The notes beneath the pieces were generated by a model. That model worked only from the letters and a program-made list of their open reading frames with translations, was not told where the DNA came from and did no database searches. Shown here in pieces: positions 37,965 through 48,922 of a stretch of 64,000 nucleotides of DNA; within the stretch, counting starts at the first letter, position 1; each line of letters opens with the position of its first letter. The stretch is from NCBI RefSeq assembly GCF_001650725.1, contig NZ_LXVX01000005.1, positions 124,001 through 188,000 on the forward strand, given 5' to 3'. The translations under genes were made by a program, and so were the position numbers. This DNA comes from Sphingobium sp. TCM1. Its GTDB lineage: Bacteria > Pseudomonadota > Alphaproteobacteria > Sphingomonadales > Sphingomonadaceae.

Positions 37965-39365
37965 ATGGCAGACTTCGATTATGACGTGCTGGTGATCGGT
38001 GCCGGCCCCGGTGGCTATGTCGCGGCGATCCGCGCGGCGCAGCTGGGCCTCAAGACCGCCTGCGCCGAAAGCCGCGAGACGCTGGGCGGCACCTGCCTCA
38101 ATGTCGGTTGCATCCCTTCCAAGGCGCTGCTGCACGCCTCGGAACTCTATGACGAGGCCGCGAACGGTGCGCTCGCCAAGCTGGGCGTCAAGATCGACAA
38201 GATGAGCCTGGACCTCGACACCATGCAGGGCCAGCGCAAGGACGCGGTCAAGGGTCTGACCGGGGGCATCGAGTTCCTGTTCAAGAAGAACAAGGTGACC
38301 TGGCTCAAGGGTCGGGCCAGCTTCACCGGTGCCAACACCGTTGAAGTCGGCGGCGAGACGGTGACGGCGAAGAACATCGTCATCGCGACTGGCTCCTCGG
38401 TCACGCCGCTTCCGGGCGTTGCGGTCGACAATGCCGGCGGTCAGATCGTCGACTCGACCGGCGCGCTGGAACTGGACAAGGTTCCGGGCCATCTGGTCGT
38501 CGTCGGTGGCGGTGTGATCGGCCTCGAACTGGGCAGTGTCTGGAAGCGCCTGGGTGCCAAGGTGACGGTGGTCGAATATCTCGACCAGATCCTGCCCGGC
38601 ATGGACGGCGAAGTCCGCAAGGAAGCCAACAAGATCTTCAAGAAGCAGGGCTTCGAATATAAGCTCGGCACCAAGGTGACGGGTGCGCAAGTCGGCAAGA
38701 AGGGCGTGACCCTGACCGTCGAGCCTGCTGCCGGTGGCGACGCGGAAACGATCGAGGCGGACGTCGTGCTCGTTTCGATCGGCCGTCGTCCCAACACCGA
38801 AGGCCTCGGCCTCGACAAGATCGGCCTGGAGCTGAACGCACGCGGCCAGATCGAGACGGACCATGAGTTCGGTACGAAGGTTCCGGGCGTATGGGCGATC
38901 GGCGACGTCATCCCCGGACCGATGCTGGCGCACAAGGCCGAGGACGAAGGCATTGCCGTTGCCGAGAATATCGCGGGCCTGACCGGCATCGTCAATCATG
39001 ACGTGATCCCCAGCGTGGTCTATACCAAGCCGGAAATCGCAGGCGTGGGGCTGACCGAGGAAGTCGCAAAAGAACGCGGCGCGATCAAGGTCGGCAAATT
39101 CCCGATGATGGCCAACAGCCGCGCCAAGACCAACCACGAACCCGACGGCTTCGTGAAGATCATTGCTGACGCCGAGACGGACAAGGTGCTGGGCGTGTGG
39201 ATCATCGGGGTCCCTGCTGGCACCATGATCGCGCAGGCGGCACAGGCGATGGAGTTCGGCGCGTCGAGCGAGGACATCGCCTACACCTGCCACGCGCATC
39301 CGACGCACAGCGAGGCGATCAAGGAAGCGGCGATGGCTGTGACCGGCAAGCCGATCCACATGTGA
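37965..39365 (+). CDS. lpdA: Dihydrolipoyl dehydrogenase
   Basis: A 466-residue flavoprotein, the E3 of 2-oxoacid dehydrogenase complexes. The FAD motif GAGPGGYVAAIRAAQLG and redox disulfide C44/C49 (GGTCLNVGC) lie near the N-terminus. The NAD motif is VVGGGVIGLELGSVW, and the C-terminal catalytic His-Glu is in HAHPTHSEA. It follows the repeat element and ends the TCA block at a strong terminator. Confidence 0.97.
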   Translation: MADFDYDVLVIGAGPGGYVAAIRAAQLGLKTACAESRETLGGTCLNVGCIPSKALLHASELYDEAANGALAKLGVKIDKMSLDLDTMQGQRKDAVKGLTGGIEFLFKKNKVTWLKGRASFTGANTVEVGGETVTAKNIVIATGSSVTPLPGVAVDNAGGQIVDSTGALELDKVPGHLVVVGGGVIGLELGSVWKRLGAKVTVVEYLDQILPGMDGEVRKEANKIFKKQGFEYKLGTKVTGAQVGKKGVTLTVEPAAGGDAETIEADVVLVSIGRRPNTEGLGLDKIGLELNARGQIETDHEFGTKVPGVWAIGDVIPGPMLAHKAEDEGIAVAENIAGLTGIVNHDVIPSVVYTKPEIAGVGLTEEVAKERGAIKVGKFPMMANSRAKTNHEPDGFVKIIADAETDKVLGVWIIGVPAGTMIAQAAQAMEFGASSEDIAYTCHAHPTHSEAIKEAAMAVTGKPIHM

Positions 39366-39394
39366 TCGCCTATCGCGTCGACCCATCGGTAGAC

Positions 39395-39433
39395 AAAGGA
39401 AGGGCCTCCGCATTGCGGCGGCCCTTTTCCTTT
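39395..39433 (+). terminator. Rho-independent terminator of the TCA block
   Basis: AAAGGAAGGGCC pairs with GGCCCTTTTCCTTT around a CCGCATTGCGG inner hairpin, ending in TTTTCCTTT, 30 bases after the lpdA stop. Confidence 0.85.
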
Positions 39434-39500
39434 GGCGGCGTCATATGCCCGTTGTCCCTGCCGAAAGGGCGTGAGAGGATCTGTGCTTCAACGGGGAGCC

Positions 39501-39797
39501 ATGCTCATGCGTTTCGCGATCAAAACTGGTGAAGCTGGCGTCCGATGGCGACGCAGCTTCTGGACCGTCCTGTGCTGCCTCTGGGTGCTGCCTGCGATCG
39601 CCATGCGTTTTTCGCGGCAGTTTGTCTGGGGCATCGAGGATTTTGCCGCTTGGGCGCTGTTGCTCGGCGGCCTGGGGCTATGTGTCGAATTGTCGTTCAG
39701 GGTCACATCTGCGCCGATGTTGCGGGCGATGCTGGTCGGCGCGGCGGTGGCTGTCGCCGGCGTCATCTGGGCTGACGCTGCGGTCGGCATTCTGTAG
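39501..39797 (+). CDS. Small three-helix membrane protein, unknown function
   Basis: A 98-residue protein with three hydrophobic segments (about 19-37, 46-67 and 74-96) and a positively charged N-terminus (RFAIKTGEAGVRWRR), predicting a cytoplasmic N-terminus. ACGGGGAG precedes the ATG. No family was recognised; small proteins of this kind are common as uncharacterised inner-membrane proteins. It stands alone between lpdA and the convergent enoyl-CoA hydratase gene. Confidence 0.68.
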   Translation: MLMRFAIKTGEAGVRWRRSFWTVLCCLWVLPAIAMRFSRQFVWGIEDFAAWALLLGGLGLCVELSFRVTSAPMLRAMLVGAAVAVAGVIWADAAVGIL

Positions 39798-39823
39798 CGG
39801 CGGAACGGGGTTCCAACCGATAT

Positions 39824-40585
39824 TCAGAAATCGGGCCTCCGCTTCTCCCGGAACGCCGTCACGCCCTCCGCAAATTCGGGCAGCGTGAAGGCGTCGCGGA
39901 ACATTGCCAGCGTGGTCGTGTCATCGTCGGCCTGACCGTCGAGGATGCGGCGGATGATCGCCTTGGATGATCGCACGCTATGCTGGGCATTTGCGGCGAT
40001 GCTCCGGGCCAGGGTGTCGGCAGTGGTCAGCGGATCGACGGCGATCTGCTCGATCAGGCCGATCGACAGGGCTTCGTCCGCCCCGTGTAGCGCGCCGGTG
40101 AAGAGGACGCGCTTCGCGCGCGCCGGGCCGACCAGATCGACCAGCAATTTCGTGTCGAACAGCGAGTAGACGATGCCGAGCTTCGCCGGCGTGATCCCCA
40201 TTCGGGCGGTTGGTGCGGCGACGCGCAGGTCGCAGGCGATGGCAAGGCCGCATCCCCCGCCGATGCAATCGCCATCGATCGCGGCGATCACCGGCTTTTC
40301 GGCATGGGCGAGCGCATATTGGCTGGCGCGGATTGCGGCCTGATTGGCGACCCGCCACTCCTCCGCGCCAGAGAAACGGGCAAATTCGTCTATGTCGGCC
40401 CCGGCGCAGAAGAGGCCGGGCGTGCCGGAAGCGAGGATCAGCACGCGCACCGTGGGGTCGCCCATCGCGTCTCCCACCAGCTGCGGCAATGTTTCCCACA
40501 TCGCCTGGCACATGGCGTTGCGTCGCGCGGGCCGGTCGATCAGCAGACGGGCGACCGCACCGTCGCGTTCGAGCCGGAGAGTCAT
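39824..40585 (-). CDS. Enoyl-CoA hydratase/isomerase family protein
   Basis: A 253-residue crotonase-fold enzyme. The oxyanion-hole segments FCAGADIDEF and GDCIGGGCGLAIACD fit the family. The first catalytic Glu position is not the usual one of enoyl-CoA hydratase, so the reaction could be hydration, isomerisation or another crotonase step. It overlaps the phosphoglycolate phosphatase gene by 4 bases and is transcribed after it. The pathway is unknown. Confidence 0.85.
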   Translation of the reverse strand: MTLRLERDGAVARLLIDRPARRNAMCQAMWETLPQLVGDAMGDPTVRVLILASGTPGLFCAGADIDEFARFSGAEEWRVANQAAIRASQYALAHAEKPVIAAIDGDCIGGGCGLAIACDLRVAAPTARMGITPAKLGIVYSLFDTKLLVDLVGPARAKRVLFTGALHGADEALSIGLIEQIAVDPLTTADTLARSIAANAQHSVRSSKAIIRRILDGQADDDTTTLAMFRDAFTLPEFAEGVTAFREKRRPDF

Positions 40586-41256
40586 GCCGGCCAGCGTTCC
40601 AGCAGCGGCACCAGTTCGTCGAAATGATGGATGATGGCGTCGGCCTCCAGGTCCTCGACAGGGCCGTCAAGGAAGCCGAAGCTGACGGCGACATTGGCGA
40701 CGCCTGCATTGCGCGCGCCGGCAATGTCGTTGATCGTGTCGCCGACGAAGAGGGTCCGGCCGCCGCCCGCGCGTTCGATCATGGCGCGGATCGGCGCGGG
40801 GTCGGGCTTCGATATGCCGACCGTGTCACCGCCCACGATGCTGGCGAACCGGTCGGACAGGCCGATCTGGCGCATCAATGGGATGGTGAAGCGCTCCGCC
40901 TTGTTGGTGCAGATGGCGAGCTTGATGCCAAGCCCCGCAAGCTGATCCATCGCCGCGATCAGGCCGGGATAGGGAACGGAGTAAATGGCCAGATTCTGCT
41001 CATAATAATCGAGCAGGATCGGTAGCAGTTGCGCCAGGATCGCCTCGTCATGGCCGCCCGAGGCGTCCAGCGCGCGCTGGAGCATGACCTTTGCCCCTTT
41101 CCCGACGAAGGGATGGATGGCCGCGACCGGAAAGGCCGGGCGGCCGATCGTGCCGATGGCATAATTGACCGCCGCAGCGAGGTCGCCGCTGGTGTCGATG
41201 AGCGTGCCGTCCAGGTCGAAGCCGATGATGTCGAAGGGGATGTTCGCCATGACCAT
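40582..41256 (-). CDS. gph: Phosphoglycolate phosphatase (HAD superfamily)
   Basis: A 224-residue HAD phosphatase. Motif I is FDLDGTLIDTSGDL, motif II is AICTNKAE, the lysine is in ISKPDPAP and motif III is FVGDTINDIAGARNAG. The cap domain contains PFVGKGAKVMLQRAL. It hydrolyses 2-phosphoglycolate formed by oxygenation or DNA repair. ATGs at 41250, 41256 and 41262 are all in frame with no clear ribosome site; 41256 is taken as a middle choice. Transcribed away from glmU. Confidence 0.88.
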   Translation of the reverse strand: MVMANIPFDIIGFDLDGTLIDTSGDLAAAVNYAIGTIGRPAFPVAAIHPFVGKGAKVMLQRALDASGGHDEAILAQLLPILLDYYEQNLAIYSVPYPGLIAAMDQLAGLGIKLAICTNKAERFTIPLMRQIGLSDRFASIVGGDTVGISKPDPAPIRAMIERAGGGRTLFVGDTINDIAGARNAGVANVAVSFGFLDGPVEDLEADAIIHHFDELVPLLERWPA

Positions 41257-41346
41257 CGCCATGCCGCGACCATGGTGGCAAAGGCAAGCCAAACATGGCA
41301 GAGCAGTCCTGCAATCGCCCGGCGAGGGTGATCGTCGCACCATTCT

Positions 41347-41377
41347 CCGTTCGCCCTGAGCCAGTCGAAGGGCGGCG
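41347..41377. repeat. Second copy of the TTCGCCCTGAG/TCGAAGGGCG palindromic repeat
   Basis: CGCCCT (41352-41357) and AGGGCG (41369-41374) make a short hairpin in the sequence CCGTTCGCCCTGAGCCAGTC..., closely related to 37840-37863. It sits in the gph/glmU divergent upstream region. Confidence 0.65.
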
Positions 41378-41448
41378 CTTTCTCCTTCACACGGAAAGGG
41401 AAAGCATGGGGAAGCGGCAAGCTCCGACCCTGGAGGGCTGGGCTTGCC

Positions 41449-42861
41449 GTGGGGACGATCATCACGCCGGACGCTCAGGAACAACAGGATCCGCACGCCG
41501 TGACCAGCCCCGCCTCTCGTCCGCTCGCCGTCATCATCCTTGCCGCCGGCCGGGGGACACGTATGAAATCCGCGCTGCACAAGGTGCTGCATCCGGTCGC
41601 CGGGCGGCCGATGCTGCTCCATCTGCTGGCCAGCGTTTCCCAACTGGCGCCGGAACGGCAGGTGGTGGTCGTCGGCGCGGGACGCGAGCAGGTGGAGAAG
41701 GCGGTTGCCGGCACGGGCGCGGTGATCGCCGTGCAGGACCGGCAGCTGGGCACCGGTCATGCGGTCGCGCAGGCGCATGACGCGCTCGCGGGTTTCGCGG
41801 GCGATGTGCTGATTCTTTATGGCGACGTGCCGTTGGTGAGCGCCGCTACGATGCGGGCGATGCTCGATCGGTTGAGCCGGGGCGACGAGCCGCGCGCGGT
41901 GGTGCTGGGCTTCCGTCCCGATGATACCGCCGCTTATGGCCGCATCATCGCCGATGGGCAGGGCATCATCGAGAAGATGGTGGAATATAAGGACGCGAGC
42001 GAGGCCGAGCGGGCGGTGACGCTCTGCAACAGCGGCCTGATGGCGGTGCGCTCGACCGACCTGTTCATCCTGCTCGACAGGATCGGCAACGACAATGCGG
42101 CCGGCGAATATTATCTGCCCGATATCGTGATGCTGCCCGGCGCCACCAGCGCCGTGATCGAGACGGAGGCGTGGGAAGTGGCGGGCATCAACAGCCGCAT
42201 CGAACTGGCCGGGGTAGAGGCGATGTGGCAGGCGCGCCGCCGGATCGAGGCGATGCGCGACGGCGTGACCCTGGTCGCCCCGGAGACGGTCTTCTTCTCC
42301 CATGACACCGAGCTGGGCCGCGACGTGGTGGTCGAACCGAACGTCGTCTTCGGCCCCGGCGTCATGGTGGCGGACGATGTGACGATCCATGCCTTTTCCC
42401 ATCTGGAGGGCGCGCGCGTCGAAAGCGGGGCGGAGATCGGTCCCTATGCGCGGCTGCGGCCGGGGGCGGAGATCGGCCCCAAGGCGAAGGTCGGCAATTT
42501 CGTCGAGATCAAGAAGGCGACGCTGGGCGAGGGGGCGAAGGCCAATCACCTGTCCTATATCGGTGACGCCAGCGTGGGCGCGGGGGCGAATATCGGCGCG
42601 GGGACCATCACCTGCAATTATGACGGCTATTTCAAGTACCGGACGGAGATCGGCGCGGGCGCCTTCATCGGCTCCAACAGCGCGCTGGTCGCGCCCGCGA
42701 CTATCGGGGACGGCGCGATCGTAGCTGCGGGCAGCGTCGTGACCCAGGCCGTGGAGGCGGATTCGCTGTGTCTGGTCCGGCCCGAACAGGTCGGCAAGGC
42801 CGGCTGGGCGGCGGCATTCCGCGCGCGGATGAAGGCGAAGAAGGCGGCTGTCAAAGGATGA
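41449..42861 (+). CDS. glmU: Bifunctional GlcN-1-P acetyltransferase / GlcNAc-1-P uridylyltransferase
   Basis: A 470-residue enzyme that makes UDP-GlcNAc. The N-terminal pyrophosphorylase domain has IILAAGRGTRMKS and ILYGDVPLVS. The C-terminal left-handed beta-helix acetyltransferase domain has many hexapeptides and the catalytic region GAGTITCNYDG. It supplies peptidoglycan and glycolipid precursors together with GlmS encoded 1 kb downstream. There is no usable ATG: GTG at 41449 (GGAGGG 11 bases upstream) or GTG at 41500 are the options. Confidence 0.95.
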   Translation: MGTIITPDAQEQQDPHAVTSPASRPLAVIILAAGRGTRMKSALHKVLHPVAGRPMLLHLLASVSQLAPERQVVVVGAGREQVEKAVAGTGAVIAVQDRQLGTGHAVAQAHDALAGFAGDVLILYGDVPLVSAATMRAMLDRLSRGDEPRAVVLGFRPDDTAAYGRIIADGQGIIEKMVEYKDASEAERAVTLCNSGLMAVRSTDLFILLDRIGNDNAAGEYYLPDIVMLPGATSAVIETEAWEVAGINSRIELAGVEAMWQARRRIEAMRDGVTLVAPETVFFSHDTELGRDVVVEPNVVFGPGVMVADDVTIHAFSHLEGARVESGAEIGPYARLRPGAEIGPKAKVGNFVEIKKATLGEGAKANHLSYIGDASVGAGANIGAGTITCNYDGYFKYRTEIGAGAFIGSNSALVAPATIGDGAIVAAGSVVTQAVEADSLCLVRPEQVGKAGWAAAFRARMKAKKAAVKG

Positions 42862-43721
42862 GTTTCGTCCGTGGTCATCCCTGGCTGGCGGGATTTCTGT
42901 GTCTGCTGCTGGCGATCATCGGTTTTGCGGCTTGGCTGGTCCTGAACGCCAGCGCCATGCCGGTGGTGCGACGGGCGGAGATATTGCTGCCGTTCCCCGC
43001 CGATGCGCCCCGCAAGCCGATGACGGTTGCGCTCATGACCGACACTCACCTGTCCGGCCCGGACAACAGCCCGGCGCGGATGGCGCGGATCGTGGCACAG
43101 ATCAATGCGCTCCGGCCCGACCTCATCCTGCTGGGTGGCGACTATGTCGGCGACGACAAGGGCGGCGCGATCTATGACGGGCAGGCGAGCATCGCGCCCT
43201 TTGCCGGCCTGCGTGCGCCACTTGGCGTGGTTGCGGTGCTGGGCAATCATGACAGCCGCAGCCGGAAGAACCAGCGGGCGTTGAGCGGGCCGGACTGGCA
43301 GGCGGCTTTCGACCGGATCGGCGTGACGCTGCTGCAGGATCGGGCCGTCCGGCGCGGGCCGCTGGCGATCGGCGGCTTCAAGGACATCTACACCAGCAAG
43401 CCCGATGTGCCCGACACGCTGGCGGCGATGCGCCGGATCGGCGGTGCGCCGGTCATGCTGTCGCACGGGGCCGACCTTTTTCCGAGGCTACCCGATGCGC
43501 CGTCGCTGACGCTGGTGGGCCACAGCCATTGCGGACAAGTCGCATTTCCTTTGGTTGGCGTAGTCTACGTGCCCTCGCGCTACGGCACCCGCTATGCGTG
43601 CGGCCTGTATCGCGAGGGCGCCAGGACGATGATCGTTTCAGGCGGCGTGGGCACCAGCGGCTTTCCCATCCGGATGTTCGCGCCGCCCGACATCTGGATG
43701 ATCACCATCCGGCCGGGCTGA
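42858..43721 (+). CDS. Membrane-anchored metallophosphoesterase
   Basis: A 287-residue protein with one N-terminal membrane helix (about residues 10-33) and a calcineurin-like catalytic domain. The metal motifs are TDTHL, GGDYV, GNHDSR and GHSHCGQ, with His in LSHGAD. It resembles YkuE-type phosphoesterases, some of which cleave UDP-diacylglucosamine-like lipids. The substrate is not known. The ATG overlaps the glmU stop by 4 bases. Confidence 0.88.
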   Translation: MSFVRGHPWLAGFLCLLLAIIGFAAWLVLNASAMPVVRRAEILLPFPADAPRKPMTVALMTDTHLSGPDNSPARMARIVAQINALRPDLILLGGDYVGDDKGGAIYDGQASIAPFAGLRAPLGVVAVLGNHDSRSRKNQRALSGPDWQAAFDRIGVTLLQDRAVRRGPLAIGGFKDIYTSKPDVPDTLAAMRRIGGAPVMLSHGADLFPRLPDAPSLTLVGHSHCGQVAFPLVGVVYVPSRYGTRYACGLYREGARTMIVSGGVGTSGFPIRMFAPPDIWMITIRPG

Positions 43722-43839
43722 AATATCCTCGCGCGCCCGTCATGATGCTGCTGGCCGGTCGCGATGACTGGCATGGCGGTGAAACCACTCTATAAGAGCG
43801 GTTTCGCTGGTTCATCGGGTTCGACGGGGCATCTTCTTC

Positions 43840-45659
<1,820 letters not shown>

Positions 45660-45663
<4 letters not shown>

Positions 45664-46448
45664 CCGAAGACCTGTTCGAGCCGCCGGCCCCGGCTTCGCA
45701 GGCGCCGCGGCCGGACATGCTGACCGTCAGCTTCGACCATTGGGAAGGGCCGCTCGACCTGCTGCTGACGCTGGCGCGGGGGCAGAAGGTCGACCTGCGT
45801 GAAATTTCCATCCTGGCGCTGACCGAACAATATCTCGCCTTCATCGACAGTGCGCGGCAGCTGAAGCTTGAACTGGCGGCCGATTATCTGGTGATGGCGG
45901 CTTGGCTCGCCTATCTCAAATCCTCCCTGTTGCTGCCCCGCCAGGAACAGCCCGATCCCAGCCCCGAGGAGCTGGCGCTGCGGCTGCAACTGCGGCTTCA
46001 ACGGCTCCATGCGATGCGCGACGCTGCCGCGCGGCTGATGGCGCGCGACCGGATCGGTCGCGACGTCTTCCCGCGTCGCAAGCCCGAAGGGTTGCGGCTG
46101 GTCCGGAAGGCGCAGTGGCGCGCCAGTCTGTTCGACCTGATCCAGGCCTATGGACAGATTCGCGCGCGGACCCAGCCCGTCGTCCACACCATCGCGGTGC
46201 GGCCGGTGATGACGCTGGACGAGGCCATCCAGCGGGTCGGCGCGCTGGTGGGCGCGGCGCTGGACTGGACCCGGCTGGAGGCTTTCCTGCCCCGCGATCT
46301 GGACCAGCCCAAGGCGAAGTCGGCGCTGGCCAGCAGCTTCGTCGCGGCGCTGGAACTGGCGCGGCAGGGGCGGCTCGACATCCAGCAGGACGGCATTTTC
46401 CAACCCATTTACCTGCGCGTCGCCGCGCCGGTCGGACCCCAGTCATGA
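45660..46448 (+). CDS. scpA: Segregation and condensation protein A
   Basis: A 262-residue kleisin of the SMC-ScpAB condensin. N-terminal FDHWEGPLDLLLTLARGQKVDL is the characteristic start of the family, followed by the motif AADYLVMAAWLAYLKSSLLLP. The C-terminal winged helix is in the last 80 residues. It bridges SMC heads with ScpB. GTG start overlapping the glmS stop (GTGA), and overlap with scpB indicates a coupled operon. Confidence 0.94.
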
Positions 46449-47038
46449 TCCAGGAACCCGACGATTTCCTTCGTGCCGTCGAAGCTGCCCTGTTCGTGGC
46501 GGAGGCGCCGATGACGCCCGCCGAGCTGAAGCTGCATGTGGGCGATGCGGGCGACCTCGACGGCGCGCTGGCGGCGCTGGGTGACCATTATGCCGGGCGC
46601 GGGGTCAATCTGGTCGAGCGGGGCGGGCGCTGGCATTTCCAGACCGCGCCGGACCTCTCCCATATCCTGCGGCGCGAAAAGGACGAGCCGCGCAAACTGT
46701 CCCGCGCGGCAATGGAGACGCTGGCCATCATCGCCTATCACGAGCCGGTCAGCCGTGCCGAGATCGAGGCGATTCGCGGCGTGCAGGTCGCCAAGGGCAC
46801 GCTGGACGTGCTGATGGAAGCGGGATGGGTCCGGCCTGCGGGGCGGCGCGAGGTGCCCGGACGCCCGCTCATCTATGCAACCACCGTAGAATTCCTGTCA
46901 CATTTCGGCCTTAGCAGCCGCCGTGACCTGCCGGGGATCGAGGATTTGCGTGTCGCCGGGCTGCTTGATCCCGTGGATTTGGCGCTGGAGGGTCTCGCCG
47001 ACCAATCCGTTGTGGAAAATGACGAGGAAGACGCCTAG
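46445..47038 (+). CDS. scpB: Segregation and condensation protein B
   Basis: A 197-residue partner of ScpA built of two winged-helix domains. Typical sequences are FLRAVEAALFVAEAP, LSRAAMETLAIIAYHEPVSRAEIE and RPLIYATTVEFLSHFGL. Acidic C-terminal tail (ENDEEDA). The ATG overlaps the scpA stop by 4 bases. Confidence 0.95.
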   Translation: MIQEPDDFLRAVEAALFVAEAPMTPAELKLHVGDAGDLDGALAALGDHYAGRGVNLVERGGRWHFQTAPDLSHILRREKDEPRKLSRAAMETLAIIAYHEPVSRAEIEAIRGVQVAKGTLDVLMEAGWVRPAGRREVPGRPLIYATTVEFLSHFGLSSRRDLPGIEDLRVAGLLDPVDLALEGLADQSVVENDEEDA

Positions 47039-47066
47039 AAAGGCCTTCTACTAGGAGTATTGAAAA

Positions 47067-47318
47067 ATGGGTTCCTTCTCGCTGATGCACTGGGTGATCG
47101 TGCTCCTGGTCGTCATGCTGCTGTTCGGTGGCGGCCGGATTTCCGGTCTGATGGGTGATGTCGCCAAGGGCATCAAGAGCTTCAAGAAGGGCATGGCGGA
47201 CGATGATGACGCGGTCACGCCGACCAAGCCCGCCACCCGGATCGAAGGTCATCGCGTCCCCGAACAGGATGCGCCGAGCGCGACGCCGACCGCATCCGAC
47301 GAAAAGACCAAGGCCTGA
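47067..47318 (+). CDS. tatA: Twin-arginine translocase subunit TatA
   Basis: An 83-residue protein with an N-terminal membrane helix ([18 protein letters not shown]) and an amphipathic helix after the conserved FGGGRIS hinge ([17 protein letters not shown]). The tail is disordered and polar. It forms the pore-related component of Tat. AGGAG lies 11 bases before the ATG. Confidence 0.94.
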   Translation: MGSFSLMHWVIVLLVVMLLFGGGRISGLMGDVAKGIKSFKKGMADDDDAVTPTKPATRIEGHRVPEQDAPSATPTASDEKTKA

Positions 47319-47344
47319 TCGCTAGCACAGGCCGATAGTCCCGC

Positions 47345-47776
47345 ATGTTTGGCATCGATTCGACCGAACTTCTGGTGATCGTGATCATTGCGGTGATCGT
47401 GATCGGGCCGAAGGATTTGCCGCGCGCGCTCTACAAGGTGGGGCAGATCGTGGGTAAGGCGCAGGGCATGGCCCGGCATTTCCGCACCGGGATCGACGCC
47501 ATGGTGCGCGAAGTCGAACTGGAAGAGCTGGAAAAGAAGTGGGCCGCGCAAAACAAGCGGATCATGGCGGAGCATCCGGCCGAGACTGCGGCCGAAGCCC
47601 TGCCCGCTCCGGATGCCGGCGACACGCCGCCGTTCGTGGCCGAATCCGCGCCGCTGGCCGACGAGCCGCCCTATGTTGCTGAATCGGCGCCCGTGGCGAC
47701 CCCGGCCTCCGATGGCCCGCCCTATGTTGCGGAAGCGCCCGCTGCCGGAGCGCGCAAGGATGACGCAGCGGCATGA
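47345..47776 (+). CDS. tatB: Twin-arginine translocase subunit TatB
   Basis: A 143-residue receptor component. N-terminal membrane helix ends in the family motif [10 protein letters not shown] (Glu/Pro hinge region), followed by a long amphipathic helix and a disordered tail. The tail contains three near-copies of PP(F/Y)VAESAP, an unusual low-complexity repeat. The stop overlaps the tatC ATG. Confidence 0.92.
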   Translation: MFGIDSTELLVIVIIAVIVIGPKDLPRALYKVGQIVGKAQGMARHFRTGIDAMVREVELEELEKKWAAQNKRIMAEHPAETAAEALPAPDAGDTPPFVAESAPLADEPPYVAESAPVATPASDGPPYVAEAPAAGARKDDAAA

Positions 47777-48552
47777 TCACGGATATTGACGACAGCAAGG
47801 CGCCCCTGCTGGATCATTTGATCGAGCTGCGCAGCCGCCTGCTCAAATGCGTTTATGCGCTCTTCCTGACAGGCGCGATCTGCTTCTATTTTTCGGAGCA
47901 ATTGTTCGCCATCCTTGTCCACCCGCTGAAGGAAGCCTTTGGCGACGGCGGCGGCAAGCTGGTCTATACCAAGCTTTACGAAGCCTTTTTCGTGCAGGTG
48001 AAGATCGCCGTGTTCGGCGCTTTCTGCCTGTCCTTCCCGATCATTGCCAACCAGCTCTGGGCCTTCGTCGCGCCCGGTCTTTACGCCAAGGAAAAAAAGG
48101 CGCTGCTGCCCTTCATCCTGGCCACGCCCTTCCTCTTTGCCATGGGAGCGAGCCTCGCCTATTTCGTGGTGATGCCGACCGCCTTTCATTTTTTCCTGGA
48201 GTTCCAGGGCAATAGCAGCGGCCTGTCGGTAGAGGCGCTGCCCAGCGCGGACTCCTATCTCGGCCTGGTCATGCAGTTCATCCTGGCCTTCGGCATCAGC
48301 TTTTTGATGCCGGTGCTGCTGATGCTGCTCAACCGTGCGGGGTTCGTGACGCGCGCGCAACTGATCAGCTTGCGCCGCTACATGATCGTCGCCGCTTTCA
48401 TTCTGGCTGCGGTGCTGACTCCGCCCGACGTCGTATCGCAGCTGATGCTCGCGATCCCGTTGCTGCTGCTGTACGAAATCACCATCATCGCCATCTGGTT
48501 CACCGACCGCAAGCAGGCGAAGGATGAGGCGACCGAGGAAGCGTCGGCCTGA
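47773..48552 (+). CDS. tatC: Twin-arginine translocase subunit TatC
   Basis: A 259-residue membrane protein with six helices, the Tat signal-peptide receptor. N-terminal [15 protein letters not shown] and the loop [17 protein letters not shown] are conserved. The C-terminal helix motif is [17 protein letters not shown]. It completes the tatABC operon downstream of scpAB. Confidence 0.96.
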   Translation: MITDIDDSKAPLLDHLIELRSRLLKCVYALFLTGAICFYFSEQLFAILVHPLKEAFGDGGGKLVYTKLYEAFFVQVKIAVFGAFCLSFPIIANQLWAFVAPGLYAKEKKALLPFILATPFLFAMGASLAYFVVMPTAFHFFLEFQGNSSGLSVEALPSADSYLGLVMQFILAFGISFLMPVLLMLLNRAGFVTRAQLISLRRYMIVAAFILAAVLTPPDVVSQLMLAIPLLLLYEITIIAIWFTDRKQAKDEATEEASA

Positions 48553-48922
48553 ACTGACCCGGATGATGATGGCTTTGCGCGGGGTCGAACGCCGCCCGCG
48601 AACGCCTCTTCAGCCGTTCCACGACATGAGACGAACCGGGTGGGGGATGCCTGCGGAGACCTGCCGGCATCCCCCGGTAGTTGAACGGTGGGAACGCCCA
48701 TCGTGTCGCAATCGCCGTGCCAATATGATGCCGGTCAGGAAAGTCGGCCATTGCAAAGGTTAACGGGCGGCATCCGGGCGTTCGCTTTGTCAAAATTCCC
48801 GACATAGTCCGATTCCCGTTGAAATGGCGAGGCTGTCACTCGCTCGAACTTCTATTGACTACATTCGTAATCGATGCGACTACATCTGTGGTTGTCAAAC
48901 GGATGAGTCGGGTGTCGGGCAA
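48553..48922. other. Intergenic region between tatC and the BlaI gene
   Basis: These 370 bases hold no gene. They contain a strong hairpin: GGGGGATGCC (48642-48651) with GGCATCCCCC (48666-48675) and an inner GC-rich loop, without a T tract. They also hold the AT-rich promoter region with two BlaI-type operators at 48858-48892. Confidence 0.6.
48858..48892. promoter_or_regulatory. Tandem BlaI-type operators over the promoter
   Basis: Site 1 ACTACATTCGTAAT (48858-48871) and site 2 ACTACATCTGTGGT (48879-48892) each match the BlaI/MecI core TACANNTGTA with one mismatch. Their starts are 21 bp apart, two helical turns. A TTGACT at 48855-48860 is a likely -35 element overlapping site 1, so binding would block transcription. 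The gene just downstream encodes a BlaI homologue, suggesting autorepression. Confidence 0.7.

Noticed and set aside
41295-41780. Plus-strand 161-codon frame overlapping the start of glmU
   Set aside because: Out of frame with glmU, Arg/Ala/Gly-rich translation with no motif.
43722-43839. glmS ribozyme upstream of glmS
   Set aside because: The 118-base gap has no recognisable ribozyme core, and the ribozyme is characteristic of Firmicutes and a few other groups.
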